Source: Amblyornis subalaris
Lineage: Eukaryota > Chordata > Aves > Passeriformes > Ptilonorhynchidae
Direction of reading: 5' to 3'
Assembly: GCA_018881555.1 (NCBI GenBank)
Contig: JACAXG010000032.1
Span: forward strand, 4,104,837 to 4,168,836
Length of the DNA stretch: 64,000 nt
Shown here: piece after piece, positions 37,140-48,849 of the stretch
How positions within the stretch are numbered: position 1 is the stretch's first letter
Layout: the number at the start of each line of letters is the position of its first letter
Notes under the pieces: generated by a model
The model's input: the letters and a program-made list of their open reading frames with translations, nothing else
Told to the model about the DNA's origin: nothing
Databases searched by the model: none
Translations under genes and position numbers: made by a program

Positions 37140-40100
37140 AGCTCATAGAGATATTTTTTATACTTCCACTATGTATTTATGAATTGTATAGAAACTACAT
37201 TTAAATTACAAACGTGAAAAGAAAATGAAAAATTATTGCATATCAAAGAAGTACAATNATGCTTTCCTCTCATCATAGAGCTGAGTTTTAAAATACAAAT
37301 TATATAGTGTTAGACCTGTCCTCTATGTAATATTAATCTGTTGACTTTTCTCATCATAAGAAAAGGCTTATTGAAAAAAAGTTGTCCCAGCCTCTTAACT
37401 TTGTCACTACTTCTTTTGACAGATTTGTTATTACAGTTTCTAGCAGAAACCCCTGTTTCTATGGGTCTTATAATGGGAAATGTGTCTGTTAATATGGCAA
37501 GTTATATTTAAAGACAGCATGTGCAATAGTAAATGCCAGAACACCAATACGACCCATCTGCCCAATATGTAAAGTATAATAACACCATTATGAAGTGATG
37601 ATATGTTTACATACCCTTGTAACAGGATTAAAGTTTTCTTAATTGTCTCCTGCTTGAACCTAATGTAATGTTTTTGGTGTGTCCTATAGAATAATATTGA
37701 AAGAATGAACAAATCAGTGGCGGAACCTTCTGAGATTTGCCTAATNACAACTCAAATTGTTCCCATATTGGAAATTACATGCATATAATGCCTTTTGGGG
37801 CACAGAGTAGAAGAAGCATATGAAGGTCAGCCAACAGTATCCTGCAATGAGTTCTGTCTTCATGAACTTTTAAAATGTCTTTTTCATGCAATGAGACACA
37901 TTAATTTACCAGAAACAGATTTCAGAATTGTTTTATCCCATTTTGGAAGGCTTAATTCTGCAATCCCCATAAACCTGCTGAGGAAAACACAAATTGCAGT
38001 TGCCTCGAATTTAGTTAAATCACCACAAATAGAAATAACTCAGCTAGGTCATGTATAAGATTAGATTGCTGCTGCTGCATTTCAGGTATGTGGTTCAAGG
38101 GTTCTCAAGAGTTTTACAGACCTTCAACCAGATCTTGACCCAAGCATCATTCACAACAGCCCTGTGACATGCAGGGGAGTCTTGGATAGGTCAAGAAGCA
38201 CCAGCTGCATCCAGGCGTGTGTTCCCATGATACTGTTGCATGATTATCGAAGGTGATCATAAGATAGGTTTTCTTTTTATTCCACTTCAGCCTTTTAACA
38301 GCACAGCTGCTTATTGACCAACATGATGACTTCTTGCTGGCCTGGAAGTGTGGCCTCACTGAGCAGAACTGCATGTCTGGGAGCAGAGAGATACTTGCAG
38401 AATGACTAAATCTTTGGGGAATGCCTTAAAGATCAGTGAGGTCTTCCTGAGCTGTTGATAATGGCTGGTGTTTCAGGATTTCATTGACTTGATTGCTTCA
38501 AGTCAAAAAAATCCCGTGGCAATCTGCTTCAAAATTGTACTGTACAGTTTTAATAGTGGTATTATGCAATAATTCTAGGTATTGAAAATCATACAAGCCA
38601 TTAAAATATGTTAGTTTCTATATATTAAGAAATATTCTAACACCAGTATTCTAATAAAATCCCAGTTTCATTCAATGCTTACTGACACTGCCAAGTATTT
38701 GAGGACTTACATGATTGAAACAGGCCCCATGCCACCCTGCAACCATAAAACTAAACAACANGCACAAGAGTTGGTTGTTTGGGTTGTTTTAAAATAAAAT
38801 ATGACTGCTTGAAAGGTGGGCTGCCTGCTCCAGAAGTAAGACAACAAAACAAAAAGGAATGGATATTGTCCACAATGGATATGCGTCGGAAAANCATCTG
38901 AGAATCTCATCCTGCTATGGAGAGAATCTGTCTGGGACATCCCCTTTGGTAGTACAGTTCNTGTGCTGTAGCTTAGGTTCTTTTGCTTTCAAATCTGAGT
39001 TTTGGCATCAGCTTGGTTCGTTGGTAGCTTTTTCCTTCCAAGATCAGTGCTGAAACCCATTCTAACTGGAAAAAAGGCAAAAAAGTCATTTGGCAGTCCT
39101 CCATGACCTTGTTTTGCTCTGCTTGTAGGGTACAAATGAGAGCTGTGATTTTCTTTTTTCTGAAAATATAACATATTTTTTTCGGTTCATTGGAAATATA
39201 GGGACTTAGAGAGCCAAGTCAGACTCCTTGCATGAACGAGAAGGGAAATGGAAATGTAATTTTTCAGGGTGAACAGCATATTTGACCTGTTGTGATAGAC
39301 TTGTACCTGCATATCTTGTGACCTCTGGGTGCTAGGGGTTTTCACATTGCATCATTACCATACAGATGATGGGAGTAACGTGAACTGGTACTAGACCAGA
39401 GCCTCAAACCTGAAGTCTATCACTACCAAAGATTTGTGCCTCATGTTGCTATACAGAGACAGCAGTTTAGACTTAGTCTACACCAAAGCTTTGCAGCTTT
39501 ACAGAGCTTTGGAGCCCTGCAAATGTTTAGGTTTTGTCTTGACCTAGTCTAGCAGGGATGAGTGGGCAGGGAGTTCGTGCTCCTACCCGCAGCACAAGTG
39601 TGGATAGCATTAGGGTTTGGACTCAGTCCCATGACAGGATAACTGCAGCCAGACTCCCTGGGGTGCTCTGGATGTTTTGTGCTGAACCTGTAGTGCAGTC
39701 TGACTCTCAAGCCAGCATATCTGGGCCCATCACATCATCTTAGTCGGTGCTTTCAGACACAGAGCGCTGGCGTGGAGTCTCCAGTGTCATTCTTTTCCCA
39801 GATTTTGGCCGCACAAGCCAGTTGTGCGTTCAAGACACAAACACCTTCACGTTGCTCCAGTTCATGGTGGCTGGTTTGGCCCCATACCTTGTCATCAGCT
39901 AAAGCAAGATGAGTTCTTGCTGCCTCATCAGTGGCACTAACTTGTGTTTGAAGGGTCTGGGTACACTATCTGTAGGGCAAACATAACCATTTCCAACNTG
40001 GAAAATGTTTGTTAGCAGTATTCTTTGTTTTTGGAGAGTTTTTATGTATAATTTTGCCCTTAATGAGCCTTNTAGCAGCAACAAACATTGGCAGTTTAGT

Positions 40101-40894
40101 GGGTGTTATCTCAGATAATCAGCTTTATTAGCAAAATCAGGTCTCACAGCTCCCTTTGGCTTGGTTCAGTGCAAAGGGGCATTAACAATTTAAGTTTAGT
40201 CTGAGCTAGTTGCCTAGATGGGGATTGCCAAGTTTATGTGCATGCTTCTGTGTAATTATAATTATGAAAATTGCTCTTCAGCTTGTGAAATGGTGGAGTT
40301 TTACAGGCTTTTTAAATTAAGAGGCTGTCAAATATGTATGCTGTTCCAATGTACAATTCCATGGTATTTGAAAAAATAAATTATTTTGAATGTAGGAATC
40401 CAAGGCTCTTGCTATACAAATATATTATGATTTAAATAATATTCATGTGAATTATGGTGATGCCAGTTAAGAAACACTAAAGGGAATTTATGATAAATTA
40501 TTGTCACAAGTTGCATTTAATTTGATAGCATTACTCATTGGCAAAGGAAATTTCTGTTGTTCGTCATGATAGCATTAGAGGATGAAATCCTCAGCATAAT
40601 GTAGAATTTATGGTTCACACTTAGAATTATGCACAGAAGAGAGATATCTTTAATCTAAACTAGTTACATGGGGTCTTTAGTGGGGGAAATGCATAGTAGA
40701 ATATTAGGTATGCTTTTGGCTGATGTCATTTTAAAGAATTGATTCCAAGGTTTCACAACATGATCTCTTGTCTGATCTTTTGTATCAGAATGGAGATAAA
40801 ATTGGTGCAAAGTGTTCATTACCAATACCAGGACCATCAGTCCCTTTAAAATATTTCAATCAGGAATAAACTCAATCCAGAGAACAAGCAGTGG

Positions 40895-40975
40895 GGTCTA
40901 ACAGCCTGTGTTATTCAGCAGGTTAGAGAGAGAATCTTAATAGTCTTTTAAGGCCTCAAAGTCTATGAGTAGAAG
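40895..40975 (+). mobile_element. Ancient LINE 3' tail, plus strand
   Basis: Plus-strand agcctgtgttattcagcagg, then ttagagagagaatctta, then aggcctcaaagtctatgag follow the 3' terminus of old amniote CR1/L3 LINEs (cctgtattatacaggaggtcag, actagatgatc, ggcctt..atctatga). It is the sense-strand counterpart of the tails at 10528, 20822 and 23697. Upstream sequence is too decayed to recognise. Confidence 0.6.
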
Positions 40976-41323
40976 TATATTAAAAGTAACTCATTTGGAG
41001 ATGCAAAATATGTTATGGGCTAATTTTCATATACGTTTTTCATTAATGCAAGAAAGAGTCATCTTCCTTTCTATCTGACTAAAGCTGTCTGTAGAATGAC
41101 ATGAAAAATATAGAAAAAATGTGTAAATAGTAAAAAGGTTGAATATGATGATTTGAAGTTCTGAACACAGTCCACAGGGAAACCTGAAATGTGCAGCCTT
41201 GAATGGCCATGAATCTACACTAATTAACAAAGGCCAGGACTGTGCACTAATGTAAGTTAGCTGCAGCCCACTGAATCCAGCCACAGCAACACCTGTCTTT
41301 AATATATAGAAAGAATAATTGTC

Positions 41324-41546
41324 ATGGGGGACTTGAATCCAGGATGCAATGATGGAAGCTCCACTTCGTGGAGAGGGTAGAAAAGCCTCTAAAAATGATG
41401 AATGGTAGATGATGATTTTCTAACACAAAACATACTGGGTTTGACAATGAGTAATTTTATGTTGGATCTTGTTCTGATGGATATAGATGAATTAAACACT
41501 GTGCACAGCCTTTAGTGGCTATGGGCCTGATGATCACAATCTGATT
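41324..41546 (+). pseudogene. AP-endonuclease relic of the LINE
   Basis: VMGDLN (MGDLN at 41324-41338) corresponds to the GDFN catalytic motif of APE-type LINE endonucleases. LDLVL (about 41463-41477) corresponds to the LDLVLT motif. DDHNLIVSN (41529 onward) corresponds to the SDH motif, with serine replaced by aspartate and the histidine retained at 41535-41537. The intervening text (gagagggtagaaaagcctct, aaaaatgatgaatggta) matches the usual LINE linker. Stops separate the motifs. The living enzyme nicked the target DNA to prime reverse transcription. Confidence 0.7.
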
Positions 41547-41608
41547 GTAAGTAATATGTAACTTAATATATTAAAAGAGAACAGTCCCAACAACTAGCAC
41601 ATTTGTGA

Positions 41609-41669
41609 AAGTTAGGGAGAAGTGATGAATAAATTTCGTGGAAGTTAGGGAGAAGTGATGAANAAATTT
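41609..41669. repeat. 33-bp tandem duplication inside the LINE fossil
   Basis: The word starting aagttagggagaagtgatga is present at 41609-41636 and again at 41642-41669, with only one ambiguous base different. The duplication is much younger than the surrounding decayed LINE. Confidence 0.85.
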
Positions 41670-42343
41670 GCCTCTGAGGAAAATTGGAGATGGAAGAATC
41701 TGAATGAAAGCAGGGAGTTCCTCAACAAGAGTTTATTATTTGGCTAGTAAGTCTTGATTCCACATTCACAGGATATAATTTGCTAAAATTAATTCTGGTC
41801 CAGTGGAAAAACAAGGCTATAATCATCCCCAAATATCTGACATGTAGAAAAAAAATAGAGATAGTTGTAAACAACTTGTATGAAGTAGAAATTGTGTTAT
41901 TGTTAAGAGAAATAAAACATATTACAAAATCCCTGGTTACAGGATAGGGATGAAGATATTAGTAGCAGAAGAAACCTTTGCGAGGAGGTAGGCTTGATGC
42001 TAGAGAAACCAGACGATACTGACAGTGATGAAGTAAAAAAGACAGATGTAATAAGAATTTCTCATCTCCATTTGGAAATATATACTGTGACATACTTTAT
42101 TACCTTCTTAGTTCATCAGTACTGAAGGAAAGCAATAGAGATCTGCTAGGGATAAACATTTTTGTATCNTCTGTCTTGGCTTACTTGCACTTGAGAATCC
42201 TGAAAGAGTTGGCTGAGGACATCTCTGTTTCACAGATGTTCATTTTTAATAAGTCCTGAAATCTTGGGGAACCTCAAGAACAGAGAAAGTATTGCAATAT
42301 TTTGCCAACAAACAAACAGCAGAAGTGATATGATTCAGACAGC

Positions 42344-42800
42344 TGTAGGCTGGTTTACCTGGCATCACCTTCCCATCAAATAATGAACAGTCTGGTGCAG
42401 AAGTCTATTGATAAAGAATTAATTTTCTCATGGATGTAACCAAAGTCTGAACAAATGGTTTAGGTAAATAAGATGGGGTTTACTTTTTGGAATGACAAAT
42501 TAAGTTGATTTTGGTAACAGCACAGACAGAGCCCATTGTGGACTGTTTTTGATAGTACCAAGTGTTATTCTGNCTAAAGGATCAGCACTGCATGATATCA
42601 ACAAGGTGAACTTGGAGCCTATTGTGATTCACATGAAAAAATCTTAAAATATTTGTCAGTGGGTACCTTCATTAAATAGAAATGCTTTCAGAAGAGCTAC
42701 AGAATGGTAGCTTCTGCCTGCAAAGCCATGTAAAGTTTCCTTCAGTGCTAGGGAAGTAAGTGTGGATCTATCCCTCCAAAAATTTCTGAAAGACACAAAT
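42344..42800 (+). pseudogene. Reverse-transcriptase relic of the LINE
   Basis: A readable frame at 42344-42421 gives CRLVYLASPSHQIMNSLVQK and then SIDKEL, which aligns to the YRPVSLTS.PGK.ME..I..SI..EL block of CR1-type RTs. VPSVIL at about 42555-42572 aligns to the DTVPH.IL block after a frameshift. KFLKDTN near 42778-42798 is a degenerate KFADDTK catalytic block with the first aspartate lost. The order is right but the frames are broken, so it is inactive. Confidence 0.62.
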
Positions 42801-42850
42801 ACTGTCAAAGTGATTTCTTGTGAAGATTACACAAGGTAATCCAAATCATT

Positions 42851-44060
42851 TGGTCCAATAAAAAAATAATTTGTTTAACTGAGCCAGAGATAGAAAGATA
42901 TTTTTCTCTCTTTGTTCAGTTCTTAGTTCCAGCCTATTGTTTCTGAAAGGAAAGGTGATGAGTTGGAGATTTTGGATAAAAAAATCAACAAAAAACCCCA
43001 AGCCATAAGAATGCTGGAGAAAAAGACTTTTGGTGACAGAATTAAAGCAAAGGAATAGGGTTTTTTTATTGAAAAAAATTAAAGCAGGACGGGAACATTT
43101 AACAATAGATTTTTTTATTGAAAAAATCTGCTTTGTGGCATCAAAGCTCTGTTTATTTTTTTTTTATTTGACTGATTTTTTATTTAGCTTTTGAAAATGT
43201 TGATATAATTCATATTAATATTTTTGAAACCATGAAGGCCATTTTTTTGCTCTAAAAGGGCTCATTTTTTTCTGAAATGTAATCTAATTCTGGTAATAGG
43301 CAGTTATAAAAACAGAAAATGGTACATTCTTCCCATCTGAGAATCCAAAAGTCCAAAGAATTATGAAAATCTTAGTGTTCTCAGAATTTTACTGGTGAGC
43401 ATTTTGAATATCTTAGATGGGAAAGATAGCTGTTTTAGGGAAAAAAAAAGTAGATCAGAACAGTGTGTTCTATTATGTAAGAAAGAGGTTACTTGATTAT
43501 AGAATATGAAAAATTTCAAACAGGAATAGAGTACTAGGAGACAAAGTAAAATAAAAAGAAAAGAAAAGAAATATTTGCATAACAAAAAGCTGATCTTTTG
43601 TACAAAGCAGCCATAGTAATTTAACTTATTATTTCTATATTGAATCCAGTAATTTATNAGACTAAAATTTATCTTCTGGAAAGATAGCGAGTTTTGAATC
43701 CATGTCTTCAAGAGGGAGTATTCTATCATTTTCCTTGGGAGATAATTTCAGTGATCAATGATTCACACTTTTAGCNAGATGTACTTTTCTTTGCTTTGAA
43801 AATATCTGTCTCTTGCATCCTACTGTTGAATCTTATGAAATTATCATGTTAAAATAGTCCTTTAAAACCTGTTGGTTTTCTTTACTACATACATTTTTAT
43901 TTGTCATAGTCAAGTTTCCCCTTGAACTAACCATGCCGTATGAAGAGGCAATCAAAACTGAAAAGAAGACATTAGGGCTAAATCAAAGACCCAAGTCTAG
44001 GTTTTGCCTAAAAAGAAATTTTATTTGAAACCTGGTACTTTCATTCCAGCTGTCAAAAAT
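42851..44060. other. AT-rich low-complexity sequence
   Basis: Two related units each ending in ttttttattgaaaaaa lie at 43041-43077 and 43078-43127. An A-rich AAAAG run lies at 43545-43572. A 122-codon minus-strand frame (43361-43729) is Phe/Leu/Ser-rich because the DNA is A-rich, and has no recognisable domain. Confidence 0.45.
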
Positions 44061-44480
44061 ACAGATTCATAGAAAATAAAGATATGAGTGACAGAATGCC
44101 AAGGGTCATCTTGTACTGTGGCTCCTGGCAAAATCAACTAAACTTGTGTCATTCCTGCCAGATGCTTACCTAACCTGCTCTTAAAATCCTCCAGGGATCC
44201 TATAGCTTCCTCAGAAAATCGATTCCAGTGCTTCATTATCCTTACCATTAGGTAATTTTCCATAATGTCTGATGAGAGTCTTCCTCAACGCAGTTAAAGT
44301 CCATTACTTTTCACTCTTGAAGACAAGGAGAGCAGATTATTGCTGTCCTCTTGCCTCAGACTTTCCACTATCTTAAGTTGTTCATTTCTTCAACCTCCCC
44401 TATACAAAACAATGATAGGCTTGGCTTTCCTCAGAGTGCTCCAAACTAGTGCACTTGCTGAAGTCTTNCTAAGGCTGCAT
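44061..44480 (-). mobile_element. Old CR1-type LINE 3' UTR
   Basis: Plus-strand words in order: agattcatagaaaataaaga (tail), gatgcttacctaacctgctc, cgattccagtgcttcattat, gagagtcttcctcaacgcag, ttaaagtccattacttttca and gacaaggagagcagattatt. They follow the reverse complement of an old CR1 3' UTR (tgttcttaaa, ttccagtgcttcac, cagcttaagcccattgcttctt, aaggagaacaat). It is strongly diverged, and homology fades near 44480. Confidence 0.7.
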
Positions 44481-47400
44481 GGACCATTGCTTAAATTTTA
44501 AATGTGTTCCTATTGCCACATGGCCTCTCAGACAGTGTACATTCAGACAGTGACCACTGTTCTTAAACATGAGAGTATGATCTCTTCAGACTGTTCATTT
44601 GACTCCGTTGGAGTACATGTAAGTTCTTGAATTGCACATATTACCAGGGGTACATGCCCTTAGAGATTTGAGATATCACAAAATGTGGTTCAGACCTGTC
44701 AGCCCAGCTTTCCTCCGTTGTTGAAGTCTGATGTGATAGTAACCTTGTTTTTTTGGAAACATATTTTTCGCATTTGAAAATGTCTGTCACAGTTTGGAGC
44801 ATCTCGCTAGATTACATCACAGTGGCATGCAACACACAGGAAATCTGAAAAATATGCTGCATTAAACTGCCCTTAAGGAAACTGTGGTATTCAAAATAGA
44901 ATATGTTTTAAATCTTACTCGCTTGTTTGTACAACTGGCCTGTGCTACGTAAGCGCCGTTAAAACTTGGAGGTTGTGTGCAGTAACCAGGTATCCCCTGG
45001 TTTTGGGTAAGTTCACTCATATTACCATGCACTCNGTTTTGAGGTGAGGGGAGATGGACAGGTTAGTGTTTTAACCCGAAATGAGTTATTTGCCAAACTG
45101 TCTGATTGGTAATGGAACTGGGATACAAAAGAATGAGACATTTATAATCTGAACTCAACTCAATTTAGTGAGACTTTATTGACACCAGAACTTCTCTAAG
45201 ATCTGCCAAGGAATGTTAATCACTGTGCTATCTGTCAAGAGGAAAGGGATAACTCAGTATAGAAAGAGCCCTTTATTAGAGTGCAGATAAATATAAGTGC
45301 AGATAAAACCAATATACTTTGTTATATTCATCAGAGACTGCTCCCTTTATGAAATTTTGCTTATTGTTGCCAAATGATTGATGTACTAGTTTTAAGTCAT
45401 AATTTCATCACATATCCTTCTTTACAAGATATTGAGAAGACACTGGGGATCTCACTTGATTTCAGACTTCAGCAGTGTCTGAAATAGCTATGTCCAGTTT
45501 GCCACCCTCCATCTATTTAACTTCAAGGGAAAAAAAATAGGTACCTTTCCCCTGCATTGCCTTTCTTTACCCTCTCTCCCTGCTCCACTGCTCTCACCTG
45601 CACCTTGCTCCATTTCCATAATGTGAATGTGATTACAAGATGCCTTTGGCTGGACTGGAGTATATCACATTTCTTTAAGGGGACAGCAGCCTCTCTCCCA
45701 CGGTGACTAGCCTGAAGCCATTCTGGTCTGCTCCAGGGCCCTAAATTATTATAATGTGAACGACAAAAGTAAAAATAACATGCAAACAAAAACAGCCAAA
45801 ACCTCGAAATGTTAGTATTTTGTATTCTTTTCTTTTGAAACTAGCTCATTGAGAATGTTGGGTTAGTTTCAATTGGTTTTTGTTTCTCATTCTTCAGGAG
45901 AGAAGTGGATTGTGGCCAGTTTTTCCTATCACAGCCCATCTGTGTTATGTGCTAGGGAGACAAAAGAAAAGATTAAAGATGTTACTATGTAAAATGCTTT
46001 ATATTTTGGGGGTGGGGAGTAGAGGAGCTAGGGAGGATAGAAAATTATCTCCAGCTGAAGTTTGTACTTAAAAATTATCTTTTGTTGGTTTCAGTTGTCT
46101 GGGGAGTTTGAGATGAATGATGTTACAAATTGCTGATTGGATGTGTCAGAATTAATTTCTGCTTTCCACAATTTTTTTATAAAGCTTGCTCTGTTTGAAC
46201 TTTGGGCTGCTTTTCTCTGGAAATAAATTTAAAAGTGGCTTGACATGAAGGTGTAAGTATGGAAAAATGGAGTATAAATGTTAGCATAGTACTAAATATG
46301 TATNTACTAGAAAATAAAATTTCACTCATCAAAGGAAAGGTTGACNAATGTGTCAATCCATCGTTTTCCCAAAAGCTCCAGAGTCTTTAAATGCAAATTA
46401 AGTGCCCAAAGATATATTAAAAAGATATTATTCAGGTTGTAATGTCAAATACTCAAAGTGCTTGGAAATAGCTTGCCCATGCAATGTGAATTAAAATCTC
46501 ATGTGTGTATGATACTGTCACTAATTGCATGGTCCAATATGTTTTGCTTCAGTGGGACCTTTGCCACTTTTAGGGGNGGGAGTGGATGTTACTGACTTAG
46601 GGAACAATTATTACTTATCATATGGCTAAGTATCTATTTGAACTATGAAGTCAGAATTATTAATTTCCCTGTAGTATTTCCTGTCCTGTCCATGACTTTA
46701 AAATCTGGAGTTTTTTATGTCCAAAATTCATGAGAATTAATCAACTTCCCCCAACAATCACTTTCAGGTACAGGGCAACATTATTTCTAAAACATTGAGG
46801 CACTGAGCTAAAGCATTGTATGCCAAAATTTAAATGCCAAATTTGAGACACCACGAGTCTGATGAATTGCAAAATTCTTCCATGTATATGACAGTTTATG
46901 CAAAAATTACAGATCTTGCTGTCTTTATTGACAGTTGTAGGACATCAGCAGTTATGAAAATCATAGGGGCACTCAAACAACGAAGATTTCACTAACAGCA
47001 AGTGCCTGAGTAAAGCTTGGAATACATGGCTTGCCTCCTATAGCAGGCATAGGACAAAATGTTCTACAGTATGTAAAAAAAAAAATCTAAGAATGGTAAT
47101 TCTGCTGAGAACAAAGGTCCTGACCCTACTTCTTTATCCAGGAGCTATGAAAAGACTAAAATGGTCATGGAGGTTGGAGATTTTCAAGATGGTTGTATTA
47201 AAAATGAGGCTGATTTTTGCTAAGTATGTTGCAAATGCAGACTGTTTTCTGAATCTTAGTTTTGACCTTTTTTTTTCTTCTAGAGGGCAAAATCACACAC
47301 CTAATATACAGAGCTCTCTTTTATGCCAGACTTGAAGTTTCTTAAATGAAAAAAAAAAAACTTTGCTTCATTGAAACAGAGATTTCAGATACTTCTGCCC

Positions 47401-47749
47401 TTATTTTCATTTTTCAAAATTGCTACCNTATTAGCTGAAAATTAAAGTTTGTGATGGACACCAATTACATAGAAGAAGCAATCAAAACTGTTAAACTACA
47501 GTTGAGTGTCACTGAAGAGGGAATTGAAAATGGAAAATCAGGGGCAAGTTTCCTAATAGGCTGTGTCACCAGACCCACAACTATTCAGAGTCTAATCCAG
47601 AGCTGACTGTGACAATGCATGCCCCTCCTTTGAGTTTGCTTAGCTTTTATTATTATTTCAGTTTGGAGAAATTCTGTGAGTTCCCTGTTGCTGTATAACA
47701 CATTTGCCTAATCATCCATGCCATCACAACATTTTACTTAAATGGAAAA

Positions 47750-47885
47750 GTATCATCCATGCTTTACCCTTGAGAATACTGAGCCACATATGGGCTAGAA
47801 TGAAACCTTGACTGAGTCAGGATGAGAATTTAGATCAGATTCCCCAGCAGTCAGCCTTTTACTTGCACATCTACCTCCTCCCACA
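47750..47885 (-). mobile_element. Possible MIR/L2-like fossil
   Basis: Plus-strand gctttacccttgagaatact, gagccacatatgg, tgactgagtcaggatgagaa, then ttccccagcagtcagcc, loosely follow the reverse complement of MIR/L2 3' ends (tttacagatgagaaaactgaggcac, gtcagtggcagagctgggatt, acccaggtctcctgactc). The match is partial and needs an alignment. Confidence 0.35.
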
Positions 47886-48770
47886 GCATCAAGTGTGTCA
47901 AGGTTTTGTGTTCACATCTGTATTCCAAAATGCCTCACAGAGAATATACGTGGCCAACCCTATGACTTGTGGATTCATGTCTGGTTGCAAGTCGATGGTT
48001 GGTTTTGATATATAAAGCACAAAGTTATGTTGATGCTCCTGATGCGAGGCACCACATTTTATGGTGCTATACTATTGGAGATTAACAGGATGTTAAAGAG
48101 GGCACTGGGTGTTTTCAATAAGCCTTGATGTAGGTGGTCCTGAAATGGGCGACATGAGATCTGTGATGTAAAGAACACTGGATTTGAGGTTTTGAGAATT
48201 TAAAGAGTTTTTGTTGACGGTTCCTGATAGGTTATCTGAAAGACAAATTATTTCTTATGAGTTTAACCCTCAGTATTGCTACTGGGCCTGCAAGGAAATT
48301 TTGCAGGGCATGGAGAAACAGAAGGTTTAATTCAGCCTGAAAAGAGAGGAACTGCAGAGAAAACTGAAGAGAAACTTTACCAGAACTCATGTATTTAAGC
48401 ACGTGTTCATGATCAGCATGATTAGAGCGACANATGTCACTGGAACTACTCAAAGCTTAAAGCTAAGCTACTAATGCTTAAACACTTGACCATTTAGGGC
48501 ATTCTGCACAAGACCAGAAGTTATGGTAAGACAGAAGAAATGAGATTGGACAAGTGACTTTAGGGTGTGAATGGCAGGTGTTTCAGATGAGCAGTAATGG
48601 GCAAAAATTTATGTGAATATTTATTAGTTAATAGAAAATGGATTTGATTCTAAAGGTTTATCTTCTAAATTACATTTATCTTAAAATTTTTAAGACTCTA
48701 GTTTTTACTCAGAAAGATACTCCTAATAGCCTTTCTCTTTTATTCTGCTTATTTTAGTGAGAAAACTCCC

Positions 48771-48849
48771 ATCATAATTATCTTAATTACATTTCATTAA
48801 TGTAATTAATGATGTCCATTAATTGTCCCAATTAATAATAGGGACAATT
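48771..48849. repeat. AATTA-rich segment with perfect 9-bp hairpin
   Basis: AATTGTCCC (48821-48829) and its exact complement GGGACAATT (48841-48849) flank an 11-base loop, aattaataata. Immediately before it, cattaatgtaattaatg is near-palindromic. The segment carries many TAAT/ATTA cores, the sequence homeodomain proteins bind, but AT-rich DNA produces these by chance. Confidence 0.55.

Larger units (their letters stand above)
31345..40894. other. Mostly unique AT-rich noncoding sequence
   Basis: No gene or clear dispersed repeat over 9.5 kb. It holds poly-A at 34163-34173, a perfect hairpin at 34352-34375 and an AC/AT/GT run at 37100-37139. 39.4-39.8 kb is GC-richer. Open frames reach at most about 97 codons, without recognisable motifs. 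Confidence 0.45.
41300..42850 (+). mobile_element. Ancient CR1/L3-clade LINE, endonuclease to RT
   Basis: A plus-strand coding-region fossil has an APE endonuclease C-terminal part (41324-41546) followed by RT blocks (42344 to about 42800). The order and spacing suit a CR1-type ORF2. It is riddled with stops and frameshifts and has a 33-bp tandem duplication at 41609-41669. The 5' part of the endonuclease and the 3' UTR are not recognisable. It is separate from the 3' tail at 40895, which lies upstream of it. Confidence 0.68.

Noticed and set aside
37795..38058. 87-codon plus-strand frame
   Set aside because: Ordinary-looking peptide, but no known motif, splice context or neighbouring exon. 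The length is within chance.
40895..42850. One continuous plus-strand LINE
   Set aside because: The 3' tail (40895-40975) lies upstream of the endonuclease (41324 onward), the wrong order for a single element. They are treated as two pieces.
43361..43729. 122-codon minus-strand frame with hydrophobic Phe/Leu runs
   Set aside because: It is read from A-rich low-complexity DNA. The apparent membrane segments follow from TTT/CTT codons, with no recognisable family.
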